From the NCBI GenBank assembly GCA_904382605.1, contig CAJFJA010000001.1, positions 68,793 through 132,792 on the forward strand: DNA of 64,000 nt, written 5' to 3'. The DNA comes from Candidatus Alloclostridium intestinigallinarum. Its GTDB lineage: Bacteria; Bacillota; Clostridia; Christensenellales; UBA3700. Within the stretch, counting starts at the first letter, position 1, and the number at the start of each line of letters is the position of its first letter. The translations under genes and the position numbers were made by a program. The notes beneath the pieces are model-generated. The model was not told the DNA's origin. It saw only the letters and a list, made by a program, of their open reading frames with translations, and made no database searches. This document shows, piece after piece, positions 9,588 to 18,268 of the stretch.

Positions 9588-12272
9588 TTACTTGCCTTTC
9601 TTTTCGCTATCGTCCTTCTTTTCGTCGCTTGAAAAGAAGCTGGAGAACCTTTCGCGCATCGTGGGGGAGGACGCCTTAGCCTCTTCCTTTCTCGCTGCTT
9701 TTTCCGCTTTCGCCTCTTCCTTTCTCGCGGCTTTTTCCGCCTTCGCCCTGGCTTCTTCCTCCGCCGCCAGCGCCTTCGCCTCGGCTTTAGCCTTGGCAGC
9801 TTCTTCGCGCGCCGCCTTGCGTTCGTCGCGTTTAAGCGCTTTTTCCACCTTCTGGCGGGAGATGTTGCCCAACGTCGCAAACAGTCCTGCTATCATCAGG
9901 AAAAGACCTTTCAGACGGTGTCTGTTACCCCATTCCATCATGCCGCGTACAACTTTTATATCCGCTATTCCGCCGGAAATGCCTATCAGTCCGCGCAGGG
10001 GCAGTTCTCTCATTCCCTGCATAAGCATGAGCATGGTCGTCATGTCCGGATTTTCCACCTGTCCCTTTATCACGGAAGGGGCTACCTTTATGATAATCTT
10101 GCCGATAAGGCAGCAGCTCAACTCTCCCAAAGTTGTGGTAAGGTCGAACTCGCCGCGCCTTGAAGGCTCGTTGGAGGGGAGTTTTTTGCCGTACAGACGG
10201 GTGAACTCCTCGTCGCTTATACTGCCTACTTCGCCTATTCTGAAGTAGGAAGGGCATTTGCTCACATAATCGGGCATGGGCGCCACGGCTCTTCCCGATA
10301 TGCGGATAGTGCCGCTCAGGCGGATATCGCGCGAGCTTGCGCCCACCATTATCTCGTAGTCGCAGTTTTCCACGTACCAGTCGTTTATTTCCGTGTTATA
10401 GAAGGCAAAGCACCTGTCGTCCAGAGTGAAAGTCACGTCTGTGGACTGACCCTTTTTCAGGAAGACTTTTACAAACCTCTTCAACTCCTTCTTCGCCCTG
10501 AACACGCGCGAGTTGCGCGCGCCCACATAAAGCTGGCACACTTCCGCGCCGTCCATATCGCCCGTGTTGGTCACGGTGAACGATACCTTCGCTCCGTCTA
10601 TCTTCAGATTTGAATATTCGAAAGTGGTATAGGAAAGACCGTAACCGAAGGGGAAGAGGACTTCCTTTTCCGCGCTGTCGTAGTAGCGGTAGCCCACGAA
10701 AATGCTTTCGCGGTGCTCCACCACCTTGGGACCCATGCCGAAATACTTTGAAGCAAGGTAGTCGTCGAGGGAGAGAGGATAGGTTTCCGCAAGTTTGCCG
10801 CTGGGATTCACTTTGCCGTAAAGCAGTCTGCACACCGCTTCGCCGCCCGCTTCACCGGGCAGATACGCGTTCAGCACCGCCTTTACGTCGCCTATCCAGG
10901 GCATTGCCACAGGCGAACCGCCGTAGAGTACGACTATTACGTTGTCGCACACTTTCGTGAGCGCGGAAAGCAGTCTGTTCTGCGCCTCGGGCAAATCAAT
11001 ATGCGAGCGGTCGTAGCCTTCGCATTCGTAGTCCTCGGTAAGACCTATCGCCGCCACCACCGTTTTTTTCGTCTTTGCAAGTTCCACCGCCCGGGTTATC
11101 AGGTCGTCGTCGGGATTGGCGTTATCCGTCGTGTAACCCGGCTCGAAAGCGAACTTTTTGCCCTCTGCCGTCATGGCTTCCGTAAGCGAAACCAGCTTAT
11201 AGGGATTTATGCGCGAACTGCCCGAACCCTGGTATCTGCTAGTGCGTGCGAGTTCGCCGATAAGCGCGATGTCTTCGTCGTCGGAAAGCGGAAGCGCCTT
11301 TCCCTCGTTCTTAAGAAGCACGGCGGAGCTTTCCGCAATATGGCGGGCGAGTTTATGTCCGCGCTCGTAGTCAGCCTCTACGCCGCTGTATTGGTTGGAA
11401 GCGCATTTATACACGAATTCCAGCACTCTTCGTACGACTTTATCGAGTTCTTCTTCGGCGAGTTCGCCGTTTTTAACCGCTTTGACAATGTACTTGTCGG
11501 TAAGTCCGCCCGAATAGGGCATTTCCAGGTCAAGCCCCGCCTTTACGCCCTGAACGCGGTTGTTCGTGGCGTTCCAGTCGCTTACCACAATTCCCTTGAA
11601 TCCCCATTCGTTGCGCAGTATATCGGTAAGAAGACGCTTGTTGTCGGAAGCGTATTCGCCGTTCACGCGGTTGTACGAACACATTATCGTCCACGGCTGG
11701 GCTTCCTTCACCGCGCTTTCAAATGCGGGCATATATATCTCGCGCAGGGCGCGTTCGTCCACGACCGCGTTTATGGTCATGCGGCGCGATTCCTGGTTGT
11801 TTGCGCAAAAATGCTTTACGGAAACGCCCACGTTATGCTTCTGCACGCCGCCGACGTAGCCTACGCACATACGCGAAGAAAGATAGGGGTCTTCGCTCAG
11901 ATATTCGAAATTGCGTCCGCAAAGCGGCGAACGCTTGATATTCACGCCGGGACCCAGGATAACCGAAACGTCCTGGTCGAGGCATTGAATGGCTATCTCT
12001 TCACCCATCTGTCCCGCAATGGAAACGTCCCACGAGCTTGCAAAAGTCACGGCGGGGGGAAACGCCGTCGCGGGATAAGATTCGTTCATCGACTTGTCGT
12101 TGTCCTCCATCTCCAGTCTGAGACCGTGGGGACCGTCCGACATACGCACGGTGGGTATGCCCAGCCTTGCGACGGGTTTTGTCGTCCAGTAGTCGCGTCC
12201 GCTGCACAGACCCGCCTTTTCTTCCAGGGTAAGTTTGGAAATCAGCTCGTCGATATTAACTTCGCCGTTCAT
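9588..12272 (-). CDS. GH3 family beta-glucosidase with a long charged C-terminal tail
   Basis: An 894-residue glycoside hydrolase family 3 enzyme, cytoplasmic (no signal peptide). Residues 1-330 form the TIM barrel with KHF (153-155) and the nucleophile D232 in SDW; the C-terminal alpha/beta domain follows, then an Fn3-like domain near 570-650. Residues of about 690-780 form an extra domain seen in some clostridial GH3 proteins (from memory), with a hydrophobic stretch LKGLFLMIAGLFATLGN. The last 100 residues are an Ala/Lys/Glu coiled coil with the repeat AEKAARKEEAK twice in tandem. Substrate is not readable from sequence; beta-glucoside or xyloside is likely. Confidence 0.9.
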   Translation of the reverse strand: MNGEVNIDELISKLTLEEKAGLCSGRDYWTTKPVARLGIPTVRMSDGPHGLRLEMEDNDKSMNESYPATAFPPAVTFASSWDVSIAGQMGEEIAIQCLDQDVSVILGPGVNIKRSPLCGRNFEYLSEDPYLSSRMCVGYVGGVQKHNVGVSVKHFCANNQESRRMTINAVVDERALREIYMPAFESAVKEAQPWTIMCSYNRVNGEYASDNKRLLTDILRNEWGFKGIVVSDWNATNNRVQGVKAGLDLEMPYSGGLTDKYIVKAVKNGELAEEELDKVVRRVLEFVYKCASNQYSGVEADYERGHKLARHIAESSAVLLKNEGKALPLSDDEDIALIGELARTSRYQGSGSSRINPYKLVSLTEAMTAEGKKFAFEPGYTTDNANPDDDLITRAVELAKTKKTVVAAIGLTEDYECEGYDRSHIDLPEAQNRLLSALTKVCDNVIVVLYGGSPVAMPWIGDVKAVLNAYLPGEAGGEAVCRLLYGKVNPSGKLAETYPLSLDDYLASKYFGMGPKVVEHRESIFVGYRYYDSAEKEVLFPFGYGLSYTTFEYSNLKIDGAKVSFTVTNTGDMDGAEVCQLYVGARNSRVFRAKKELKRFVKVFLKKGQSTDVTFTLDDRCFAFYNTEINDWYVENCDYEIMVGASSRDIRLSGTIRISGRAVAPMPDYVSKCPSYFRIGEVGSISDEEFTRLYGKKLPSNEPSRRGEFDLTTTLGELSCCLIGKIIIKVAPSVIKGQVENPDMTTMLMLMQGMRELPLRGLIGISGGIADIKVVRGMMEWGNRHRLKGLFLMIAGLFATLGNISRQKVEKALKRDERKAAREEAAKAKAEAKALAAEEEARAKAEKAARKEEAKAEKAARKEEAKASSPTMRERFSSFFSSDEKKDDSEKKGK

Positions 12273-12303
12273 AATACACTCCGTAGAATAGTTTATCTAA
12301 CTT

Positions 12304-12332
12304 AGTATAACAAAAGTAAAAAATATTTTCAA
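12304..12332 (-). promoter_or_regulatory. Promoter of the GH3 gene
   Basis: On the minus strand TTGAAA (12332-12327), a 17-base spacer and TATACT (12309-12304). This gives a leader of about 25 nt with a GGAG ribosome binding site before the ATG at 12272. Confidence 0.7.
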
Positions 12333-12443
12333 CACCTGGCGCGCAAGTTTTGCAAATATATTATTAAAAGTCGCTTGCGCGCGCAAAATACCCGGCGCGG
12401 GCGCGGTAAAGTTACGAATATGCGGTAAATGTACTCAATGTAT

Positions 12444-13965
<1,522 letters not shown>

Positions 13966-13975
13966 ACGAAAATTC

Positions 13976-14004
13976 GGGACGGCAACAGCCGTCCCTGTTT
14001 TTTT
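13976..14004 (+). terminator. Terminator of guaB
   Basis: An 8-bp perfect stem GGGACGGC / GCCGTCCC (13976-13983, 13988-13995) with an AACA loop, then TG and seven T. Confidence 0.9.
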
Positions 14005-14011
14005 GTCGTAT

Positions 14012-14032
14012 TAAGTGCACAAAATATACATA
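14012..14032 (+). repeat. Dispersed 21-bp repeat, copy A (AAGTGCACA...TACAT)
   Basis: The stretch starting TAAGTGCACAAAATATACAT is nearly identical to the one 121 bases downstream and similar to two more copies at 36.3 kb. The core GTGCAC is palindromic; the right half TACAT is conserved. The 305-base gap between guaB and glyS contains the guaB terminator, two repeat copies, a TGCGGA/TCCGCA weak hairpin between them and the glyS terminator, and no gene. Function unknown. Confidence 0.65.
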
Positions 14033-14132
14033 GATAAAAATGCGGAAAACCAAGGTGCTTTATCTGTCCGCATTACATAAAATTATTAACATAAATCCGT
14101 CATATTTCGACATATATCGTTCAAAAGAAATT

Positions 14133-14153
14133 TAAGTGCACAAAATTTACATG
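14133..14153 (+). repeat. Dispersed 21-bp repeat, copy B
   Basis: Same orientation as copy A and differing from it at one base over the aligned 20 (TAAGTGCACAAAATTTACAT). See copies C and D between spoIIID and the sulfatase gene. Confidence 0.65.
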
Positions 14154-14221
14154 TGATCGGCAAAACAAATGCGCCGGCGGAAAACGCCGTATTACGAAAA
14201 AGCGTCCTAAGCCTGAAAAGG

Positions 14222-14250
14222 GCAAACAAAAAGCGCCGCAAACGCGGCGC
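14222..14250 (-). terminator. Terminator of glyS
   Basis: Read on the minus strand, GCGCCGC (14250-14244), loop GTTT, GCGGCGC (14239-14233), then TTTTTGTTT. Confidence 0.88.
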
Positions 14251-14270
14251 AATTGTTGAAGTTAATGTTA

Positions 14271-15656
14271 TCAGTAAACCAGGTTTTCCCTGAAATAGTC
14301 CGCAAGTCTTTCTATGGGGAGTCTTATCTGCGCCATAGTGTCGCGTTCGCGGACGGTCACGGTGTCGTTTTCCAAAGTTTCGAAGTCGACGGTCACGCAG
14401 TAGGGCGTTCCTATCTCGTCCTGCCTTCTGTAACGCTTGCCGATGGAGCCGCTTTCGTCGTAAGTGCACATAAACTCCTTGCTAAGCGCGCGGTAGATTT
14501 CTTCGCTCTTTTCGCTGAGCGCCTTCTTTTGCAGGGGGAGTACCGCCACTTTATAGGGGGCGAGGGCGTGATGCAGTTTCAATACCACGCGCGTTTCGCC
14601 GTCCGCTTCCTCTTCTTCGTAAGCGTTACACAGAATGGCGAGTACCATTCTTTCCACGCCCAGCGAAGGCTCTATTACGTAAGGTACGTATTTTTCATTC
14701 GTCACGGGGTCGGTGTATTCAAGCGACTTGCCGCTGACTTTCATATGCGCTTTCAGGTCGTAATCCGTCCTGTCCGCAACGCCCCACAATTCGCCCCAGC
14801 CGAAGGGGAATTTGAACTCAAAGTCTGTCGTAGCGTTGGAGTAGAACGCCAGCTCTTCCGGGTCGTGGTCGCGCAGTTTGAGGTTTTCTTCCTTAATGCC
14901 CAGTCCGAGCAGCCAGTTTTTGCAGAATTCCTTCCAATATGCGAACCATTCCAGGTCCGTGCCGGGTTTGCAGAAGAATTCGAGTTCCATCTGCTCAAAT
15001 TCCCTCACGCGGAATATGAAGTTGCCGGGAGTGATTTCGTTTCTGAAGCTCTTACCTATCTGACCTATGCCGAAAGGCACTTTCATGCGCGAAGTGCGCT
15101 GGACGTTCAGGAAGTTGACGAAAATTCCCTGGGCGGTTTCGGGGCGCAGGTAAAGCGTGCTTACGCTGTCTTCGGTAACGCCCTGGAAAGTTTTGAACAT
15201 CAGGTTGAATTGCCTTACTCCCGTAAAATCGCTTTTGCCGCACACGGGGCAGGGAATTTTATGGTCTGCGATATACTTTTCCATTTTGGCGTTGTCCCAG
15301 CCGGCGATGGATTCTTCGCAGTTGTGCTTTTTCATATAATCTTCTATAAGATTATCCGCACGGTGGCGCGATTTGCAGGCGCGGCAGTCCATAAGAGGGT
15401 CGCTGAAACCGCCCACATGACCGCTTGCCACCCACACGTTGGGATTCATTAAAATTGCGCAGTCAATACCCGTATTCAGCGTGTTTTCCTGCACGAACTT
15501 CTTCCACCATGCGCGCTTTACGTTGTTTTTCAACTCAACGCCCAGGGGACCGTAATCCCACGTATTCGCAAGGCCGCCGTAAATCTCGCTTCCGGGATAT
15601 ATGAAACCTCTGCCTTTGCAAAGTGCCACAAGTTTGTCCATTGTCAATTGTGCCAT
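14271..15656 (-). CDS. glyS: Glycyl-tRNA synthetase (single-chain, alpha2 type)
   Basis: A 461-residue class II synthetase of the eukaryote-like dimeric type, not the alpha/beta form of many bacteria. It has motif 2 in [19 protein letters not shown], motif 3 in [14 protein letters not shown], the insertion with a Cys pair in DCRACKSRH and CPVCGK (a likely zinc site), and a C-terminal anticodon-binding domain ([13 protein letters not shown] onward). The start follows a CGGAGC ribosome binding site. It is monocistronic. No T-box leader is present; the promoter lies only about 30 bases before the gene. Confidence 0.97.
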   Translation of the reverse strand: MAQLTMDKLVALCKGRGFIYPGSEIYGGLANTWDYGPLGVELKNNVKRAWWKKFVQENTLNTGIDCAILMNPNVWVASGHVGGFSDPLMDCRACKSRHRADNLIEDYMKKHNCEESIAGWDNAKMEKYIADHKIPCPVCGKSDFTGVRQFNLMFKTFQGVTEDSVSTLYLRPETAQGIFVNFLNVQRTSRMKVPFGIGQIGKSFRNEITPGNFIFRVREFEQMELEFFCKPGTDLEWFAYWKEFCKNWLLGLGIKEENLKLRDHDPEELAFYSNATTDFEFKFPFGWGELWGVADRTDYDLKAHMKVSGKSLEYTDPVTNEKYVPYVIEPSLGVERMVLAILCNAYEEEEADGETRVVLKLHHALAPYKVAVLPLQKKALSEKSEEIYRALSKEFMCTYDESGSIGKRYRRQDEIGTPYCVTVDFETLENDTVTVRERDTMAQIRLPIERLADYFRENLVY

Positions 15657-15688
15657 AATATGCTCCGTATAATTAAATTATCTATGAC

Positions 15689-15717
15689 ATTATACCCTGT
15701 ATATACTTTTTTGTCAA
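15689..15717 (-). promoter_or_regulatory. Consensus sigma-A promoter of glyS
   Basis: On the minus strand a perfect TTGACA (15717-15712), 17-base spacer, TATAAT (15694-15689). The leader to the ATG at 15656 is about 25-30 nt, too short for a T-box. Confidence 0.9.
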
Positions 15718-15795
15718 ACGGCGGTAACACTTTTCCTTTATTTTGCGTATTGTGTACCAGAAGGCGAAAATACGCCAATAATATGGAGGAAGCAT

Positions 15796-15975
15796 ATGAA
15801 TAACTTTGATTTCGGCGGCTGTGACTGCTTGTGGATCATACTCTTACTTATGTGCTGCGGCGGGCTGGGCAACAGCTGCGGCAATTCGGGCTGTGGCGGC
15901 GGCTGCAACTGCAACATAATTCCCGTCCTCGTGGCGCTCAGCTGCTGCGGCGGCTGCAATAATTCCTGCAACTGA
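15796..15975 (+). CDS. Small Cys/Gly-rich protein with a hydrophobic segment
   Basis: A 59-residue open reading frame with a clear GGAGGA ribosome binding site 6 bases before the ATG. The protein starts MNNFDFGGCDCLWIILLL and continues with 13 Cys and 14 Gly in clusters such as MCCGGLGNSC, CGGGCNCN and SCCGGCNNSC. The residues LWIILLL form a short hydrophobic patch. Small proteins of this type, often labelled 'chorion class high-cysteine' in clostridial genomes, are known only as hypotheticals (from memory). A spore-coat or metal-binding role is possible but unproven. It lies between the glyS promoter and the hairpin array and has no obvious promoter of its own beyond AT-rich sequence. Confidence 0.72.
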   Translation: MNNFDFGGCDCLWIILLLMCCGGLGNSCGNSGCGGGCNCNIIPVLVALSCCGGCNNSCN

Positions 15976-16025
15976 TTTGCACGGATAGTACATTCCTAGG
16001 GCGCGCGCCGAATCGCCGCGCACGA

Positions 16026-16362
16026 GCAGTACCGCCGCGGCGGTACTGCGTTTTTATTATTGTCTTACGCCCCAAGCGTAAGACAAATAAAAGCAGTATA
16101 TTTATGTACTGCGTTTTTTATTATACCTTACGCGTGCATAATCTCGGTCGGAGTACATAAAAAAATTAAAAAGTACCGCCGCGGCGGTACTGCGTTTTTA
16201 TTATTGTCTTACGCGAGAGTGCAAGACAATAAAAGCAGTATATTCAGGTACTGCGTTTTTATTATCTTACGTGCATAGCATAAGATAATAGGAGCAGTAA
16301 AATCAGGTACGGTGTTTTTTATATGCTGATGTACTAATAAAAAAGTACCGGCGATGCGATAC
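16026..16362. repeat. Tandem array of hairpins, 143-bp unit repeated twice plus a remnant
   Basis: This 435-base gene-free gap holds serial inverted repeats. Block 1: GCAGTACCGCCG/CGGCGGTACTGC (16026-16049), TGTCTTACGC/GCGTAAGACA (16061-16085), GCAGTA/TACTGC (16093-16112), then a decayed fourth hairpin. Block 2 repeats the order: AGTACCGCCG palindrome (16172-16191), TTGTCTT/AAGACAA (16204-16229), GCAGTA/TACTGC (16235-16254), ATTATCTTA/TAAGATAAT (16261-16289). A third, degraded start lies at 16343-16362. GTACCGCC recurs with a 143-base period. Each hairpin is flanked by TTTTTATT or AATAAAA, so each looks like a terminator. It lies between converging genes. Confidence 0.85.
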
Positions 16363-16410
16363 TTTTTCTGTTAAAAAGAAGTTGTAGGGTTGATATTTGT
16401 TTATAAGTTT

Positions 16411-16875
16411 TTATAGATTGAATTCATTTTTCAGCGTTTCTACCATATGTTGATATTCGCAGAGGACGGATTCGTTTTCACCTTTATCAAGTAATTTTAT
16501 GCATTTATCGATAACATTGTTTATATAGTCGTAATAAGCAGACCTTTTTTCCGAATTATCGATATTTTTTACTATTTCGGGTGCAATTTTATAGTATTCT
16601 TCCACAAGCTTCTGTCCATACGGAGTTGCCTTCATGTAATTATCCCTAAAAGAGCGTAAGGCAGTTAATTCGGCGCAATCATCGCTTTTTCCCAGATACT
16701 GAACACAGGCAGAGGTCAAAAAACAGCCGCTGTTGCCACCCTTATAGTCGTTCTTAGTGAAATGGGAACAGGATCCGCCATATGATACATATCTTTGTGT
16801 TAAGCTACAATAATATTTTTTGAAAAATCCCGTGTCATCAATTCTTACGTGCATACACTCGCCGCACATTCCCAT
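16411..16875 (-). CDS. CFI-box-type Cys-rich protein
   Basis: A 154-residue protein. The N-terminal 40 residues hold C4, C7, C23 and C36, a possible zinc knuckle. The motif CFLTSAC (51-57) followed by GKSDDCAELTALRSFRDNY (62-80) matches what is described as the CFI-box (C-F-I-x-T-A) domain found at the ends of many bacterial proteins of unknown function. The rest is helical. Base composition is clearly more AT-rich than the surroundings, which suggests recent acquisition. GGAGGAG precedes the start. It diverges from an XRE regulator gene, and its promoter contains that regulator's likely operator. Confidence 0.7.
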   Translation of the reverse strand: MGMCGECMHVRIDDTGFFKKYYCSLTQRYVSYGGSCSHFTKNDYKGGNSGCFLTSACVQYLGKSDDCAELTALRSFRDNYMKATPYGQKLVEEYYKIAPEIVKNIDNSEKRSAYYDYINNVIDKCIKLLDKGENESVLCEYQHMVETLKNEFNL

Positions 16876-16911
16876 AATTTTCTCCTCCTTGGGTTTGATA
16901 ACTTAATCTTA

Positions 16912-16960
16912 TACCAAAAATCTTGGTAAGTCAAGTATTTTACCAAAGTTATTGGTAAAA
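16912..16960. promoter_or_regulatory. Two palindromic operators between the CFI-box gene and the XRE gene
   Basis: TACCAA-N5-TTGGTA occurs twice (16912-16928 and 16941-16957); the second extends to 9-bp perfect arms (16938-16960). Centres are 29 bases apart. On the minus strand TTGACT (16934-16929) with TAAGAT or TATAAG near 16911-16906 forms a promoter for the CFI-box gene whose spacer is the first operator. On the plus strand TAAAAT (16956-16961) overlaps the second operator and lies 7 bases before the XRE start codon. Confidence 0.78.
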
Positions 16961-16968
16961 TTTTACAT

Positions 16969-17172
16969 ATGAAGGAAATCAAGTTCGCTGAAAATCTTAA
17001 AAGGGCAAGAAAGGCGGCCTCTATGTCGCAGGAAAGTCTTGCGAAAAAGCTGGGCGTAGACCAACGCACGGTCAGTGCTTGGGAAAACGGAGTAGCGCGC
17101 CCCGGCTATGAAATGTTGGCGGAAATCTGCGATATTTTCGACGAAAGCTTCGATTCTCTTTTAAGCGAATAA
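16969..17172 (+). CDS. XRE-family HTH transcriptional regulator
   Basis: A 67-residue single-domain Cro/C1-type DNA-binding protein. The helix-turn-helix is SQESLAKKLGVDQRTVSAWE, and no effector domain is present. The start at ATG 16969 has no ribosome binding site, and a TAAAAT box lies 7 bases upstream, so translation may be leaderless. Two matching palindromes sit in the divergent promoter region, so it probably represses itself and the CFI-box gene. The 177 bases after it hold no gene. Confidence 0.88.
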   Translation: MKEIKFAENLKRARKAASMSQESLAKKLGVDQRTVSAWENGVARPGYEMLAEICDIFDESFDSLLSE

Positions 17173-17314
17173 TCAAATATTATTTTTACAGACCCACCGT
17201 AATAAGAAAGACTGTATTTAGTCGGAAGATAGTTTTATCGTTGTTTTGCGAACCGCACACCGATTATTTACAAGTTGTTACATATTGAATACATATCACG
17301 CGGACGGCTTTTAC

Positions 17315-17343
17315 TTGACCGAGCCTTTTTTATGCGCTATAAT
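17315..17343 (+). promoter_or_regulatory. Promoter placed directly before the start codon of a small membrane protein gene
   Basis: TTGACC (17315-17320), 17-base spacer, TATAAT (17338-17343). The start codon ATG is at 17350, where transcription itself would begin, so the mRNA would be leaderless. Confidence 0.75.
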
Positions 17344-17349
17344 TACGGT

Positions 17350-17655
17350 ATGAGAAAGTTCAACTTCTTCACATGGATGATAAGTTATTACGGAAAGCCG
17401 CTGTCGTACAGACTGTGGGTGATGATAGCTTTTACCTTGCTTTTTATCATGTGGCTGTGCGTGCAGTTCGTGTTTACGCAACTTTTGGGGCAGTACTTTC
17501 TCTATTTCGTGCTTCCGTGCACCGTGGTCGGACTGGGCTGGGACGCGGCAATCTATTTTTATTATAAGCATATCGGCGCTTTCGACGAAAACGGCTGTCT
17601 GAAAGAAGAGTATCCGCGCAAGCCGTGGCGCAGGAAAAAAGAGCAGGGGCAATAA
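17350..17655 (+). CDS. Small membrane protein of unknown function
   Basis: A 101-residue protein with two membrane helices (about residues 22-45 and 49-72) and a basic Lys/Arg-rich C-terminus (PRKPWRRKKEQGQ), which the positive-inside rule puts in the cytoplasm. A longer reading to 17275 is open, but it would begin upstream of the promoter, so ATG 17350 is preferred. No family was recognised. It is followed 27 bases later by another small membrane protein gene that may have its own promoter. Confidence 0.6.
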   Translation: MRKFNFFTWMISYYGKPLSYRLWVMIAFTLLFIMWLCVQFVFTQLLGQYFLYFVLPCTVVGLGWDAAIYFYYKHIGAFDENGCLKEEYPRKPWRRKKEQGQ

Positions 17656-17682
17656 GTGGACTTTCCGCGCATATAATCTAAC

Positions 17683-18108
17683 GTGAACGGTATGCGCTTG
17701 GTAAAATATCTTTGGGCGGCGGCGCTTTCCATGGGCGTCGTCTTATTTTTTTGCAGTCTTACGTCCTTCGTGCGCGTGCATTTCACCCATGCGGGCGGCA
17801 GTGCGGCGGTAAATCTCATATGGGGCGCAAACTATGTGCTTATAACGCTTACCATGACCCGTCTTGCCGTGCGCGGAAGATGGAAGGTATATTTGCTCAT
17901 AATAGTCATGCTGGCAACGTATCTGGCATGGAGGGTAGCTTTATGTACTCTGGCGGAAAGTTTTGCCGCCGCGCTCATGGTGCTTATCGCCGCGCTGTCC
18001 CTGGTAATAGCGGTTTTCACGGTAAAGGAAGGGATAAGCGGCATAATATTTTTCCCCGTACTCCTCTGGCACGGGGCTATTCTGCTCAGACTGTTCGGAG
18101 CGCTTTAA
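17683..18108 (+). CDS. Integral membrane protein, possibly TspO/MBR-like
   Basis: A 141-residue, very hydrophobic protein with four to five helices. The order of helices, NLIWGANYVL in an early segment and FFPVLLWHGAILLRL at the end, distantly recalls TspO/MBR proteins, but the similarity is weak and could be chance. The start is uncertain: GTG 17683 lies 5 bases after a TATAAT at 17672-17677, and ATG 17692 lies 14 bases after it. No ribosome binding site is visible for either. Confidence 0.5.
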   Translation: MNGMRLVKYLWAAALSMGVVLFFCSLTSFVRVHFTHAGGSAAVNLIWGANYVLITLTMTRLAVRGRWKVYLLIIVMLATYLAWRVALCTLAESFAAALMVLIAALSLVIAVFTVKEGISGIIFFPVLLWHGAILLRLFGAL

Positions 18109-18131
18109 GGGGTATTTTACCCCGCAATTAC

Positions 18132-18160
18132 TTGCAGTATGCGCGCGTATTTGATATAAT
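18132..18160 (+). promoter_or_regulatory. Promoter of the ECF S component / coaX operon
   Basis: TTGCAG (18132-18137), 17-base spacer, TATAAT (18155-18160). Transcription would start near 18167, leaving a leader of about 100 nt. Confidence 0.78.
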
Positions 18161-18166
18161 AAAGCG

Positions 18167-18268
18167 ACAAGGAGTATCTTTGCGGAGGCACATCGGGCCT
18201 TACGCTGACGGGAAATCTTCTTGGAATAAGGCTTAGATAGGCATCTTAGGAGCCTAATCGGAGAGTAC
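18167..18268 (+). ncRNA. Possible structured 5' leader (candidate riboswitch) before panT
   Basis: The roughly 100-nt leader is G-rich and contains local complementarity: TAGGC...GCCTA (18239-18257), the mutually exclusive palindrome TTAGG-AG-CCTAA, and AGGC...GCCT around 18187-18202. It ends in GGAGAG, the ribosome binding site. It does not match the TPP, FMN, THF, preQ1, purine or cobalamin motifs as I know them. Most genes in this window have very short leaders, so the length is notable. This is a candidate only. Confidence 0.3.

Noticed and set aside
11001..12305. A 434-codon plus-strand frame inside the GH3 gene
   Set aside because: Antisense to conserved GH3 catalytic residues; no independent evidence of coding.
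15657..15795. T-box leader for glyS
   Set aside because: The consensus promoter lies about 30 bases from the gene, leaving no room for a T-box, and no T-box core word is seen.
16026..16362. CRISPR array
   Set aside because: Units are palindromic hairpins in a fixed order with a 143-base period, not uniform repeats separated by unique spacers, and no cas genes are near.
18167..18268. THF, preQ1-II or TPP riboswitch before the ECF S component
   Set aside because: The conserved core words of those classes, as I know them, are absent; it is left as an unassigned leader.
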